A stretch of DNA of 64,000 bases from Pseudomonas sp. PD9R (GCF_019200975.1 NZ_JAHTMR010000012.1:124001-188000); one strand, 5' to 3'; positions 25,309-34,345 are shown, numbered from the stretch's first letter. Notes: a model not told the origin generated them from the sequence alone. Numbers and translations are program-made.

Positions 25309-26199
25309 TCAACTCTGAGGCGAATCCAGAAGTTTGTGCAGGTAACTTCCATACCCAGTCTTTCCAAGACGAACAGCCTGGGCTGACAGTTGTGCAGCGG
25401 TTATCCATCCGCTGTTATAAGCAATCTCTTCAAGGCACGCCACTTTCAAACCTTGACGCTTCTCGATGGTGTGTACGAAATGGCTCGCTTCAAGGAGCGA
25501 GTCATGCGTACCGGTATCCAGCCAAGCAAAGCCACGCCCAAGAATTTCTACGTTCAGGGCATTTTGTTCAAGATAAACACGGTTGACGTCGGTGATTTCA
25601 AGTTCCCCGCGCTCTGACGGTTTGATGCTCTTTGCGATCTCCACGACTTGATTATCGTAAAAATACAGGCCGGTCACCACGTAGTTGGATTTCGGTTTCT
25701 GCGGTTTCTCTTCAATACTCAGCGCCCGCCCGGCCGCGTCGAACTCCACCACACCAAAACGCTCCGGATCAGACACGTGATAGCCGAATACCGTAGCCCC
25801 ATGCTCTTGATCATTGGCGGAACGCAGGTTTTCGGAAAAACTCTGGCCGTAGAAAATGTTGTCGCCCAGGATCAGGCAGCAAGGATCATTACCAATGAAC
25901 TCTTCACCAATGATGAACGCTTGGGCCAGCCCGTCCGGACTAGGTTGCTCTGCGTAGGTCAGCTTAATGCCATAGACGCTGCCGTCACCCAGCAGCTTGC
26001 GAAAGTTCGGCAAATCTTGCGGAGTTGAAATGATCAGAATTTCACGCATGCCCGCCAGCATTAATACGGACAGCGGATAAAAGATCATCGGCTTGTCGTA
26101 GATCGGCAGCATCTGCTTGGACACGCCAAGGGTCAACGGGTGCAGACGAGTACCAGAACCGCCGGCGAGGATGATGCCTTTACGATTTGTCGTGGTCAT
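25309..26199 (-). CDS. rmlA: RmlA, glucose-1-phosphate thymidylyltransferase
   Basis: 296 residues. The nucleotidyltransferase signature GIILAGGSGTRLHPLTLGVSK is at about 8-28; GDNIFYG, VFGYHVSDPERFGVVEF and SIEEKPQKPKSNYVVTGLYFYD follow in the usual order. It makes dTDP-glucose from glucose-1-phosphate and dTTP, the first step toward dTDP-L-rhamnose, and is normally feedback inhibited by that product. It overlaps the end of rmlD by four bases, indicating translational coupling in one rmlB-rmlD-rmlA operon. Confidence 0.95.
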   Translation of the reverse strand: MTTTNRKGIILAGGSGTRLHPLTLGVSKQMLPIYDKPMIFYPLSVLMLAGMREILIISTPQDLPNFRKLLGDGSVYGIKLTYAEQPSPDGLAQAFIIGEEFIGNDPCCLILGDNIFYGQSFSENLRSANDQEHGATVFGYHVSDPERFGVVEFDAAGRALSIEEKPQKPKSNYVVTGLYFYDNQVVEIAKSIKPSERGELEITDVNRVYLEQNALNVEILGRGFAWLDTGTHDSLLEASHFVHTIEKRQGLKVACLEEIAYNSGWITAAQLSAQAVRLGKTGYGSYLHKLLDSPQS

Positions 26200-27089
26200 T
26201 TATTCAGTACTTCCCTGAGCATTCGGGTTATGCCACTTTGCCAATCCGGCAAGTATAGAGAAAAATTGTCACAGAGCTTCTGTGTGTTCAAACGCGAGTT
26301 CAATGGACGGCGCGCAGGTGTTGGATAAGCCGTTGTTTCAATCGGATTAACCGCCGTTACCGCAAGCAGCTCGCCATGGCTTTGGGCGAAGTTAATGACG
26401 TACTGAGCATAGCCATGCCAAGACACCTCGCCACTGGCAGCCAAGTGATAAATACCTGCCAATTCGGGATGCGGCATCGCTTTCTGGATCGCCAACGCAG
26501 TCACGTCAGCGATCAGGTCAGCACCAGTCGGTGCACCGATCTGATCGGCGATCACGCTCAGTGTCTCGCGATCCTTGGCCAGCCTCAGCATGGTTTTGGC
26601 GAAATTATTGCCGCGAGCACCATAGACCCAACTCGTTCGAAAGATCAGATGCTTGCAGCCTGACGCAATAATCGCCTGCTCACCGGCCAACTTAGTGGCG
26701 CCGTAGTGGTTCACAGGGGCGACCGCATCTGTCTCTTTCCAGGGCGTTGCGCCCTGGCCACTGAAGACGTAATCGGTCGAATAGTGAATCAACCAAGCGC
26801 CCGAGGATGCTGCTTCCTCAGCGATGAGCAGAGTTGCCTGAGCGTTCACACGATCGGCCAGATCGGTCTCTGACTCTGCCTTATCGACAGCCGTGTAGGC
26901 CGCAGCGTTAACGATGACGTCGGGCTGAACCTGGCGAATTGTCGTACGTAATACGTCCAGATCGGACAGATCACCACACAGGCCATCGACCGCATGACGG
27001 TCCAGGGCGATTAACTCACCAAGCGGTGCAAGAGAGCGCTGCAGCTCCCAGCCGACCTGGCCGTTTTTTCCCAACAGAAGTATTTTCAT
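26196..27089 (-). CDS. rmlD: RmlD, dTDP-4-dehydrorhamnose reductase
   Basis: 297 residues. N-terminal Rossmann motif GKNGQVGWELQ (8-18), INAAAYTAVDKAE-type segment (VNAAAYTAVDKAESE), HYSTDYVFSG and catalytic YGATKLAGEQ. It reduces dTDP-4-keto-L-rhamnose to dTDP-L-rhamnose with NAD(P)H, the last step of the pathway. Its ends overlap rmlB and rmlA by four bases each. The preceding epimerase RmlC is not encoded in this window. Confidence 0.95.
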   Translation of the reverse strand: MKILLLGKNGQVGWELQRSLAPLGELIALDRHAVDGLCGDLSDLDVLRTTIRQVQPDVIVNAAAYTAVDKAESETDLADRVNAQATLLIAEEAASSGAWLIHYSTDYVFSGQGATPWKETDAVAPVNHYGATKLAGEQAIIASGCKHLIFRTSWVYGARGNNFAKTMLRLAKDRETLSVIADQIGAPTGADLIADVTALAIQKAMPHPELAGIYHLAASGEVSWHGYAQYVINFAQSHGELLAVTAVNPIETTAYPTPARRPLNSRLNTQKLCDNFSLYLPDWQSGITRMLREVLNK

Positions 27090-28171
27090 GCCTTGTTCGA
27101 GCGATCTGCGTAGTTCTGCTCAATCCACTTTTGATAGCTGCCACTTTTCACATGGGCAACCCATTCAGTGTTATCGAGGTACCACTCAACCGTCTTGCGG
27201 ATGCCGGTTTCGAAGGTTTCTTGCGGCGCCCAGCCCAGCTCGCGCTGGATTTTGCCCGCATCAATAGCATAGCGCTGGTCATGGCCCGGCCGATCCTGAA
27301 CATAAGCAATCAAACGGGCATGTGGGCGATGAACAGAGTCGGGGCGTAGTTCATCAAGTAACGCGCACAGCGTATGCACGACTTCGATATTTTGTTTCTC
27401 GTTATGGCCACCGATGTTGTACGTTTCTCCGACCACACCCTCCGTCACGACCTGGTACAAAGCGCGGGCGTGATCCTCGACATAGAGCCAGTCACGAACC
27501 TGATTCCCCTTTCCATACACCGGCAGCGGCTTGCCTTCCAGTGCGTTGAGAATGATCAACGGGATCAACTTTTCAGGGAAGTGGCATGGGCCGTAGTTGT
27601 TCGAGCAGTTGGTAACGAGTGTCGGCAGACCGTAGGTACGAGCCCAGGCTCGAACCAGATGATCGGAGCTGGCCTTGCTGGCCGAGTACGGCGAGCTTGG
27701 CTGATAGGGCGTGGTTTCTGTGAAGAGGTCTTCCGGGCTTTCGAGGTCACCATAAACCTCGTCAGTCGAAATATGGTGGAAGCGGAATTTGGCTTTACGC
27801 GCGTCATCCAGCGCCGCCCAATAATGGCGTGCTGCTTCCAACAAGGTGTAGGTGCCAATGATGTTGGTCTGGATGAACTCGGACGGCCCCGAAATCGAGC
27901 GATCAACGTGGGACTCTGCGGCCAGATGCATGATCGCATCGGGTTGGTGTTCACGCAGGATACGATCGATCTGCTCACGGTCGCAGATATCGACACGCTC
28001 GAACGCATAGCGCGAGTTATGGCTGACTTCTGCCAATGACTCAAGGTTGCCGGCGTACGTAAGCTTGTCGACGTTAACGACAGAGTCGGTAGTGCCGGTG
28101 ATGATATGACGAATGACTGCCGAACCGATAAATCCCGCGCCGCCGGTTACTAGAATTTTCACGCGAGCCAT
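27086..28171 (-). CDS. rmlB: RmlB, dTDP-glucose 4,6-dehydratase
   Basis: 361 residues. Glycine-rich TGGAGFIGSAVIRH at the N-terminus, ESHVDRSI, FHHISTDEVYGDL, and the catalytic YSASKASSDHLVRAWARTYGLP. It converts dTDP-glucose to dTDP-4-keto-6-deoxyglucose using bound NAD+. It is the first gene of the rml operon. A GTG three codons downstream (28162) is better spaced from AAGGGT and would give the more usual VKILVTGG start, so the true start may be there. A terminator-like hairpin lies 55 bases upstream, separating it from lapA. Confidence 0.95.
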   Translation of the reverse strand: MARVKILVTGGAGFIGSAVIRHIITGTTDSVVNVDKLTYAGNLESLAEVSHNSRYAFERVDICDREQIDRILREHQPDAIMHLAAESHVDRSISGPSEFIQTNIIGTYTLLEAARHYWAALDDARKAKFRFHHISTDEVYGDLESPEDLFTETTPYQPSSPYSASKASSDHLVRAWARTYGLPTLVTNCSNNYGPCHFPEKLIPLIILNALEGKPLPVYGKGNQVRDWLYVEDHARALYQVVTEGVVGETYNIGGHNEKQNIEVVHTLCALLDELRPDSVHRPHARLIAYVQDRPGHDQRYAIDAGKIQRELGWAPQETFETGIRKTVEWYLDNTEWVAHVKSGSYQKWIEQNYADRSNKA

Positions 28172-28225
28172 ACCCTTGAGTTACTGACAGGGCCGCGTTT
28201 CGGGCGCTGTCTAATCCATGAATGC

Positions 28226-28246
28226 AAAAGGCTGGCAAAGCCAGTC
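28226..28246 (-). terminator. Terminator-like hairpin after lapA
   Basis: The minus strand reads GACTGGCTTTGCCAGCC followed by TTTT: a stem of about six to seven pairs with a three-base loop and a short T-run. It lies 124 bases after the lapA stop codon and just before rmlB, so it may separate ihfB-lapA from the sugar genes. Confidence 0.65.
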
Positions 28247-28369
28247 CGAATCGATGTGGAAACTGTCACTATCGAACAACGGCTGCATTTTACAGCTTAA
28301 TGAACGTTTTACTAATGGGTACAGGCAAGCCGTGGTGCAAATTCGATAGCTGTCTCGCGCCCGTCAAGA

Positions 28370-28609
28370 TTAGACAAGACGCTTACGTGAAGCTCTGGAC
28401 GAACGCCCGATAAGCCAACCAAGTATCGGCCCAATCACCATACCGATCAGCAGTGCCAGAACCATCACTAGAGAGACGGGTAATTGCGGCCCGGCCCAAC
28501 CGAGAAACAGCAGGGACACCGATTGCTGATTTTCGAGTACGAACGCCAGGATCGCCAGCACCAATAAAAGAATGAAGGCAGCAAGAAGCACTCGTTTGAG
28601 ATTACGCAT
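28370..28609 (-). CDS. LapA-domain (DUF1049) small membrane protein
   Basis: 79 residues with two membrane helices (about 6-26 and 42-65) and the signature NQQSVSLLFLGW between them. The basic C-terminus (RSSRASRKR) stays in the cytoplasm. This is the lipopolysaccharide assembly protein A domain family; E. coli LapA works with LapB in control of LPS synthesis. It is not the giant adhesin LapA of P. fluorescens. It follows ihfB by 27 bases on the same strand, the usual Pseudomonas arrangement. Confidence 0.88.
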   Translation of the reverse strand: MRNLKRVLLAAFILLLVLAILAFVLENQQSVSLLFLGWAGPQLPVSLVMVLALLIGMVIGPILGWLIGRSSRASRKRLV

Positions 28610-28636
28610 GAGCGACTCCTTGATCAGCGGCGACTG

Positions 28637-28933
28637 TCAAAGGCCTTCCTCCTCGTCCTCATTCACACGATCTCGCAGTTCTTTGCCCGGCTTGAAATGC
28701 GGAACGAACTTGCCGTCGAGGCTGACGGACTGACCGGTTTTTGGATTGCGACCTACGCGCGGTGCACGATAGTGCAGGGAGAAGCTGCCAAAACCACGGA
28801 TCTCGATACGATCACCCGTGGCCAGACATTGGGACATTTGCTCAAGCATGGTCTTGATAGCCAGCTCCACATCTTTTGATGAGAGCAGCCCTTGATGGGT
28901 GACAATTCGTTCGATCAACTCCGACTTCGTCAT
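28637..28933 (-). CDS. ihfB: Integration host factor subunit beta
   Basis: 98 residues of the HU/IHF fold. Key features are MTKSELIERI at the start, EIRGFGSFSLHYR, and GRNPKTGQSV with the proline that inserts into and bends DNA. It pairs with IhfA to bend DNA at specific sites and supports sigma54 promoters, recombination and replication. An acidic tail (NEDEEEG) is present. It is followed by lapA. In many relatives it directly follows rpsA; here a small lipoprotein gene lies between. Confidence 0.96.
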   Translation of the reverse strand: MTKSELIERIVTHQGLLSSKDVELAIKTMLEQMSQCLATGDRIEIRGFGSFSLHYRAPRVGRNPKTGQSVSLDGKFVPHFKPGKELRDRVNEDEEEGL

Positions 28934-29086
28934 ATTTTTCCCTTCTTTTTCAAGCAGCTAGGAAAATCGCTTCAAAGGTTTTAGCACGTCCGAACGAATT
29001 TGAACAGTCCGGCTTTTGACTCACCTTACCCGCTACGCGCAGCCCGTTTTTCGAACATCGAAACACGATCAATCCTGGTTATGCGC

Positions 29087-29365
29087 TTACCTGCAAATCA
29101 CCAGCATTGTGCGTGTCAGGTAGCCCGCTGGATTGAACCCAAAAGGGTATTCCTCCTCATCTTTGACATCATCAGACCTTGCCAAAACCTTATAGCCACT
29201 AGCCTTACACTCTTTGGCGGCTCGCTTCAGGCATTTTTCCCATCCTGACCCCAACCCGGAGCAATCAATCTCAATACCGCTGACACCGCGTACCACGTGT
29301 GTCTTGGCATTAGTGGTACAACCCGTCAATGTCAGTATTGCTATTGCGACAATGAGCTTGTTCAT
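29087..29365 (-). CDS. Small putative lipoprotein between rpsA and ihfB
   Basis: 92 residues. MNKLIVAIAILTLTGCTTNA is a lipoprotein signal with lipobox LTGC (Cys at about 16). The mature part (about 75 residues) holds three further Cys (CSG, CLKR, CKAS) plus one near the C-terminus (VICR), an even number that could form two disulfides. It contains AAKECKASGYKVLARSDD, a segment seen in small conserved Pseudomonas lipoproteins of unknown role. Local base composition is lower in GC than rpsA-cmk. The gene is short but the signal and Cys pattern make it convincing. Confidence 0.75.
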   Translation of the reverse strand: MNKLIVAIAILTLTGCTTNAKTHVVRGVSGIEIDCSGLGSGWEKCLKRAAKECKASGYKVLARSDDVKDEEEYPFGFNPAGYLTRTMLVICR

Positions 29366-29501
29366 TCACTTCCTTACGTCAGGCGCACTGCCCGACCGTC
29401 GTTCGCTTCAGGCTACAGATTAGCTGCAAATAAACGATTGATCCTGCTGAAGAAAGATCGCTTGGAAATGATAGACCTCGTTGAAGATTGGAGGCGACCG
29501 G

Positions 29502-29530
29502 AAAAGATCGCAGTCTGCGGCAGCTCCTAC
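29502..29530. repeat. Single type A REP
   Basis: One copy, AAAAGATCGCAGTCTGCGGC + AGCTCCTAC, without a nearby partner. It lies between the rpsA terminator and the small lipoprotein gene. Confidence 0.75.
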
Positions 29531-29555
29531 AGGGAGTTTGCCAAATTTTTGGCAC

Positions 29556-29586
29556 AAAAAAGGGCGACCGAAGTCGCCCTTTTTTT
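29556..29586 (-). terminator. Intrinsic terminator of rpsA
   Basis: GGGCGAC-TTCG-GTCGCCC on the minus strand followed by TTTTTT. It has a UUCG tetraloop and T-runs on both sides, so it could work in both directions. It begins 15 bases after the rpsA stop codon. Confidence 0.95.
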
Positions 29587-29601
29587 ACAGAAAGTCAGAA
29601 C

Positions 29602-31296
29602 TTAGTTCTGTTTTTCCGCTTGTGCAGCACGCAGCAGGTCACCCAGAGTGGTGGCTACTGGAGCATCCGTAGCTACTGGCTTGTCGCGCAGGCTCTGGAT
29701 AGCTTCTTTCTCGTCTTCAACGTCTTTCGACTTGATCGAGAGCTGGATTACGCGGCTCTTGCGATCAACGCTGATGATCTTGGCTTCGACTTCTTCGCCT
29801 TCTTTCAGAACGTTACGTGCGTCTTCAACGCGATCACGGCTGATTTCGGAGGCTTTCAAAGTCGCTTCGATATCGTCGGCCAGAGTGATGATGGCGCCTT
29901 TAGCGTCAACTTCTTTCACGATGCCCTTAACGATTGCGCCTTTGTCGTTCTCTTGAACGTACTCGGAGAACGGATCGCTTTCCAGCTGCTTGATACCCAG
30001 GGAGATGCGCTCGCGCTCTGGGTCAACCGACAGGATAACGGTGTCCAGCTCGTCGCCCTTCTTGAAACGGCGTACGGCTTCTTCGCCCACTTCGTTCCAG
30101 GAGATGTCGGACAGGTGAACCAGACCGTCGATGCCGCCGTCCAGACCAATGAAGATACCGAAATCGGTGATCGACTTGATGGTGCCGGAGATTTTATCGC
30201 CCTTGTTGAACTGGCCAGAGAAATCTTCCCATGGGTTAGATTTGCACTGTTTGATGCCGAGGGAGATACGACGACGCTCTTCGTCGATGTCCAGAACCAT
30301 AACTTCCACTTCGTCGCCGACTTGTACGACTTTCGAAGGGTGGATGTTCTTGTTGGTCCAGTCCATTTCGGAAACGTGTACCAGACCTTCAACGCCTTCT
30401 TCCAGCTCAGCGAAGCAGCCGTAGTCGGTCAGGTTGGTTACACGAGCGGTAACGCGAGTGCTTTCTGGGTAACGGGCTTTGATAGCAACCCATGGATCTT
30501 CGCCCAGTTGCTTGAGGCCCAGGGAAACACGATTGCGCTCGCGATCGTACTTCAGAACCTTGACATCGATCTCATCGCCAACGTTGACGATTTCGGAAGG
30601 ATGCTTGATACGTTTCCAAGCCATGTCGGTAATGTGCAGCAGGCCATCGACGCCACCCAGATCGACGAATGCGCCGTAATCGGTGAGGTTCTTGACGATA
30701 CCTTTGACTTGTTGGCCTTCCTGCAGGGATTCCAGCAGAGCTTCACGCTCGGCGGAGTTCTCGGCTTCGAGGACGCTGCGACGGGAAACGACAACGTTGT
30801 TGCGTTTCTGGTCGAGTTTGATGACCTTGAATTCCAGCTCTTTGCCTTCCAGGTGCGTGGTGTCGCGCACTGGACGGACGTCAACCAGAGAACCTGGCAG
30901 GAACGCACGGATGCCGTTAACGTCGACAGTGAAGCCGCCTTTAACCTTACCGTTGATAACGCCCTTGACCACTTCTTCGGCTGCGAAGGCTGCTTCCAGA
31001 ACAATCCAGCATTCAGCGCGCTTGGCTTTTTCACGGGACAGCTTGGTTTCACCAAAGCCGTCTTCAACCGAGTCCAGCGCAACGTGAACTTCGTCACCGA
31101 CATTGATAGTCAGATCGCCAGCGTCGTTGTAGAACTGCTCAAGCGGGATGAGTGCTTCAGACTTCAGGCCAGCGTGAACGGTTACCCAGCGAGCTTGGTA
31201 ATCGATATCAACGATAACACCGGTGATGATGGAGCCTGCCTGAAGGTTCAGGGTTTTTAGGCTTTCTTCAAAGAGTTCCGCAAAGCTTTCGCTCAT
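29602..31296 (-). CDS. rpsA: 30S ribosomal protein S1
   Basis: 564 residues with six S1 RNA-binding domains in tandem; repeated signatures include GAFVDLGGVDGLLHITDMAW, GCFAELEEGVEGLVHVSEMDW and GIFIGLDGGIDGLVHLSDISW. It binds mRNA leaders and helps initiation on structured messages. I chose the start MSESFAELFEESL at 31296, the universal S1 N-terminus; the frame extends 15 codons upstream without a ribosome site. A strong terminator follows. Codon use is highly biased, as for ribosomal genes, which explains the long open antisense frame. Confidence 0.98.
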   Translation of the reverse strand: MSESFAELFEESLKTLNLQAGSIITGVIVDIDYQARWVTVHAGLKSEALIPLEQFYNDAGDLTINVGDEVHVALDSVEDGFGETKLSREKAKRAECWIVLEAAFAAEEVVKGVINGKVKGGFTVDVNGIRAFLPGSLVDVRPVRDTTHLEGKELEFKVIKLDQKRNNVVVSRRSVLEAENSAEREALLESLQEGQQVKGIVKNLTDYGAFVDLGGVDGLLHITDMAWKRIKHPSEIVNVGDEIDVKVLKYDRERNRVSLGLKQLGEDPWVAIKARYPESTRVTARVTNLTDYGCFAELEEGVEGLVHVSEMDWTNKNIHPSKVVQVGDEVEVMVLDIDEERRRISLGIKQCKSNPWEDFSGQFNKGDKISGTIKSITDFGIFIGLDGGIDGLVHLSDISWNEVGEEAVRRFKKGDELDTVILSVDPERERISLGIKQLESDPFSEYVQENDKGAIVKGIVKEVDAKGAIITLADDIEATLKASEISRDRVEDARNVLKEGEEVEAKIISVDRKSRVIQLSIKSKDVEDEKEAIQSLRDKPVATDAPVATTLGDLLRAAQAEKQN

Positions 31297-31415
31297 TTTA
31301 ATTCCTGTTGATGAGGGCGAAGAATACGCCCATCTCCACACCCCAGACGGTGTGGGTTAGTTTCATTTAAAAGAAGCGCTGCGGGACTATGACTGGTCCC
31401 CCGCGGCCTTCTTCG

Positions 31416-32105
31416 TCACCCGGCGATATCGCGAATGGCGATCTCGCTCATGATGCGTTCCAGCACCTGATCGATGGACAATTCCGTGGAATCCAGCTGT
31501 ATGGCGTCAGCCGCCGGTTTGAGCGGGGCTACCGCTCGCTGGGTGTCACGCTCATCGCGTGCACGTATCTCATCTAGCAGACTCGACAGACTAACACCAT
31601 CGACTTTGCCCTTCAACTGCAAGTATCGACGGCGCGCACGCTCCTCGGCACTGGCAGTGAGGAAAATCTTCAACGGCGCGTCAGGAAAAACCACCGTACC
31701 CATGTCGCGACCATCAGCCACCAGACCCGGCGCTTCTTGAAAAGCACGCTGTCGTTGCAGCAGTGCCTCGCGTACCGCGGGCAATGCAGCCACTTGGGAG
31801 GCGCCGGAGCCGACACTTTCCGTACGGATCACATCGCTGACTTCGTCACCCTCAAGAATGATGCGCTGCAGCTGACCATCGGTCGCTGCAATGAACTGCA
31901 CATCCAGATGAGCGGCAAGTTTTTTCAGCAACTCTTCATTGGTCAGGTCGACGCCGTGGTTATGCGCGGCGAATGCCAGCAGACGGTACAGCGCACCGGA
32001 ATCCAGCAGATTCCAGCCCAGGCGCTTGGCCAGAATCCCGGCTACGGTGCCTTTGCCGGAGCCACTTGGCCCATCAATGGTGATGACCGGTGCAATGCTG
32101 TTCAC
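31416..32105 (-). CDS. cmk: Cytidylate kinase
   Basis: 229 residues. P-loop IDGPSGSGKGT (10-20), GRDMGTVVFPDA and the LID arginines (EERARRRYLQL) are present. It phosphorylates CMP and dCMP with ATP. The start is a GTG at 32105 whose last bases are shared with the TGA of the upstream tyrA-aroA gene (GTGA), a classic translational-coupling overlap giving the standard 229-residue length. It is followed by rpsA after a 119-base gap. Confidence 0.95.
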   Translation of the reverse strand: MNSIAPVITIDGPSGSGKGTVAGILAKRLGWNLLDSGALYRLLAFAAHNHGVDLTNEELLKKLAAHLDVQFIAATDGQLQRIILEGDEVSDVIRTESVGSGASQVAALPAVREALLQRQRAFQEAPGLVADGRDMGTVVFPDAPLKIFLTASAEERARRRYLQLKGKVDGVSLSSLLDEIRARDERDTQRAVAPLKPAADAIQLDSTELSIDQVLERIMSEIAIRDIAG

Positions 32106-34345
32106 GACTGAGCCTCTTGGGCAACGCGGATACCGACCTGCGCGCACAGCGCGAGGAAGTTAGGGAACGACGTCGCGACGTTGGCGCAATCATGGATACG
32201 AATCGGCGCAGTGGCGCGCAACGATGCAACACTGAAGGCCATGGCAATTCGGTGGTCGCCGTGACCATGCACTTCGCCGCCGCCGATCTGGCCGCCGTCA
32301 ATAATAATGCCGTCCGGGGTCGGTTCGCATTTGACCCCCAGCGCCAGCAGGCCATCAGCCATGACCTGGATACGGTCCGACTCCTTGACCCGCAGCTCTT
32401 CAGCACCACGCAGCACAGTGCGCCCTTCGGCACAGGCTGCGGCCACGAACAGCACCGGGAATTCGTCGATAGCCAACGGAACCAACTCTTCAGGAATCTC
32501 GATACCCTTGAGTTTAGCTGCACGTACGCGCAGATCCGCTACTGGTTCGCCACCCACTTCACGCTGGTTTTCCAGGGTGATGTCGGCACCCATCAGACGC
32601 AGGATGTCGATCACACCGGTACGGGTCGGATTGATGCCGACGTGTTCAAGCACCAACTCGGAGCCTTCGGCGATCGACGCCGCTACCAGGAAGAACGCCG
32701 ACGACGAGATATCGCCCGGTACTTCAATGTGCGTCGCCGTCAGCTTGTTGCCGGATTCGACCGATGCAGTTGCACCATTGACGGTAACCGGGTACCCGAA
32801 GCCGCGCAGCATGCGCTCGGTATGGTCGCGAGTTGGCGCAGGTTCGGTGACGGTGGTCTTGCCTTCGGCGTACAGACCCGCCAGCAGCAGGCAGGACTTA
32901 ACCTGGGCACTGGCCATCGGCATGGTGTAAGTCAGGCCTTTGAGCTTGTGGCCACCACGAATGGTCATCGGCGGACGACCTTCAGCGGCGGTCTCGATCA
33001 CTGCCCCCATTTCACGCAGCGGGTTGGCCACGCGATTCATCGGGCGCTTGGACAGCGAAGCATCGCCGGTCAGGGTGCTGTCGAAATTCTGCGCAGCCAG
33101 CAGGCCGGACAGCAGACGCATCGAAGTACCGGAGTTGCCCAGATAGATGGGACCCGGCGCAGGCTTCAGGCCATGCAGACCGACGCCGTGAATGGTCACG
33201 CGACCGTGGTGCGGGCCTTCAATGACCACGCCCATGTCACGGAATGCCTGCAAGGTCGCCAAGGCGTCTTCGCCTTCAAGGAAGCCTTCGACTTCAGTGA
33301 CGCCTTCGGCCAGGGAGCCAAGCATGATCGAACGGTGGGAAATCGATTTGTCGCCCGGTACACGAATCCGCCCAGACAGGCGGCCACCAGGTTGTGCCAG
33401 GAAAATCAGGTCGTTGGAATTCATAGCGTCCACATAGGCCCGACGGGCAAGGATTTTACTGAAATGCTCGCGGGCAACCCGGGCGCGAGTGAAAACGCCC
33501 AACAATTGGTGCCCGTCCCCTGCATCGACCGCGTCGCGCAAAGCGTCGAGGTCGCTGCGAAATGTATCGAGTGTGCGCAGGACAGCTTCGCGGTTAGCGA
33601 GGAAGATGTCGTGCCACATGACCGGGTCGCTCCCGGCGATTCTTGTGAAATCGCGGAAACCGCCCGCAGCGTAACGGAAGATCTCAAGATTTTCATTGCG
33701 CTTGGCCAGCGAGTCGACCAAACCGAACGCCAGCAAATGCGGCAGGTGACTGGTTGCAGCCAAGACTTCGTCATGGCGCTCGACCTGCATGTGCTCGACA
33801 TCGGCGCCCAATTCGCGCCACAAACGGTCGACCACTGCCAAGGCCGCTGGGTCGGTCTGATCCAGCGGCGTCAAAATCACTTTATGGCGGCGGAACAGCT
33901 CGGCGTTAGAGGCTTCCACCCCGCTCTGCTCCGAGCCGGCAATCGGATGGCCCGGCACGAAGCGCGGCGGAATACTGCCAAACGCTTCAGTGGCGGCACG
34001 CACGACATTGCCTTTGGCACTGCCGACGTCGGTCAGAATGGCCTCGCCCAAGTCCATACCAGCCAATCGGCCCAACACTTTTTCCATGGCGAGGATCGGT
34101 ACGGCGAGCTGGATAACATCAGCCCCCTGACACGCAATGGTCAGGTCTTCTTCGCAGCGATCCACCACACCCAACTCGACCGCCAGCTTACGTGACTGCG
34201 GGTCGAGATCGACCCCAACCACTTCGCCACACAGGCCACTTTCACGCAAACCCTTGGCAAACGAACCGCCGATCAACCCCAGACCGACCACCACCAGGCG
34301 CCCGATCACAGGTTCAGCAGATTGCAGAGCAGTGACATCAACCAC
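32102..34345 (-). CDS. Bifunctional prephenate dehydrogenase / 3-phosphoshikimate 1-carboxyvinyltransferase
   Basis: 747 residues, a TyrA-AroA fusion. Residues about 15-300 are a prephenate dehydrogenase (Rossmann VVVGLGLIGGSFAKGL, PGHPIAGSEQSG). Residues about 309-747 are EPSP synthase (PGDKSISHRSIMLGSLAEG, LGNSGTSMRLLSG, RDHTERMLRGFG, KESDRI). One protein thus catalyses the sixth shikimate step and the tyrosine-branch oxidation. The fusion is known in Pseudomonas. The start is a GTG overlapping the hisC stop by eight bases. EPSP residues around the phosphoenolpyruvate site are of the ordinary GNSGT / GDKS type. Confidence 0.95.
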   Translation of the reverse strand: MVDVTALQSAEPVIGRLVVVGLGLIGGSFAKGLRESGLCGEVVGVDLDPQSRKLAVELGVVDRCEEDLTIACQGADVIQLAVPILAMEKVLGRLAGMDLGEAILTDVGSAKGNVVRAATEAFGSIPPRFVPGHPIAGSEQSGVEASNAELFRRHKVILTPLDQTDPAALAVVDRLWRELGADVEHMQVERHDEVLAATSHLPHLLAFGLVDSLAKRNENLEIFRYAAGGFRDFTRIAGSDPVMWHDIFLANREAVLRTLDTFRSDLDALRDAVDAGDGHQLLGVFTRARVAREHFSKILARRAYVDAMNSNDLIFLAQPGGRLSGRIRVPGDKSISHRSIMLGSLAEGVTEVEGFLEGEDALATLQAFRDMGVVIEGPHHGRVTIHGVGLHGLKPAPGPIYLGNSGTSMRLLSGLLAAQNFDSTLTGDASLSKRPMNRVANPLREMGAVIETAAEGRPPMTIRGGHKLKGLTYTMPMASAQVKSCLLLAGLYAEGKTTVTEPAPTRDHTERMLRGFGYPVTVNGATASVESGNKLTATHIEVPGDISSSAFFLVAASIAEGSELVLEHVGINPTRTGVIDILRLMGADITLENQREVGGEPVADLRVRAAKLKGIEIPEELVPLAIDEFPVLFVAAACAEGRTVLRGAEELRVKESDRIQVMADGLLALGVKCEPTPDGIIIDGGQIGGGEVHGHGDHRIAMAFSVASLRATAPIRIHDCANVATSFPNFLALCAQVGIRVAQEAQS

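Noticed and set aside
29488..31260. A 590-codon open frame opposite rpsA
   Set aside because: It is Phe/Asp/Gln-rich, antisense to six clear S1 domains, and produced by the strong codon bias of a ribosomal gene.
32090..34195. A 701-codon open frame on the plus strand
   Set aside because: It is antisense to tyrA-aroA, whose motifs are unmistakable. Its translation is rich in His, Gln and Arg with no recognisable domain: a typical shadow frame in GC-rich DNA.
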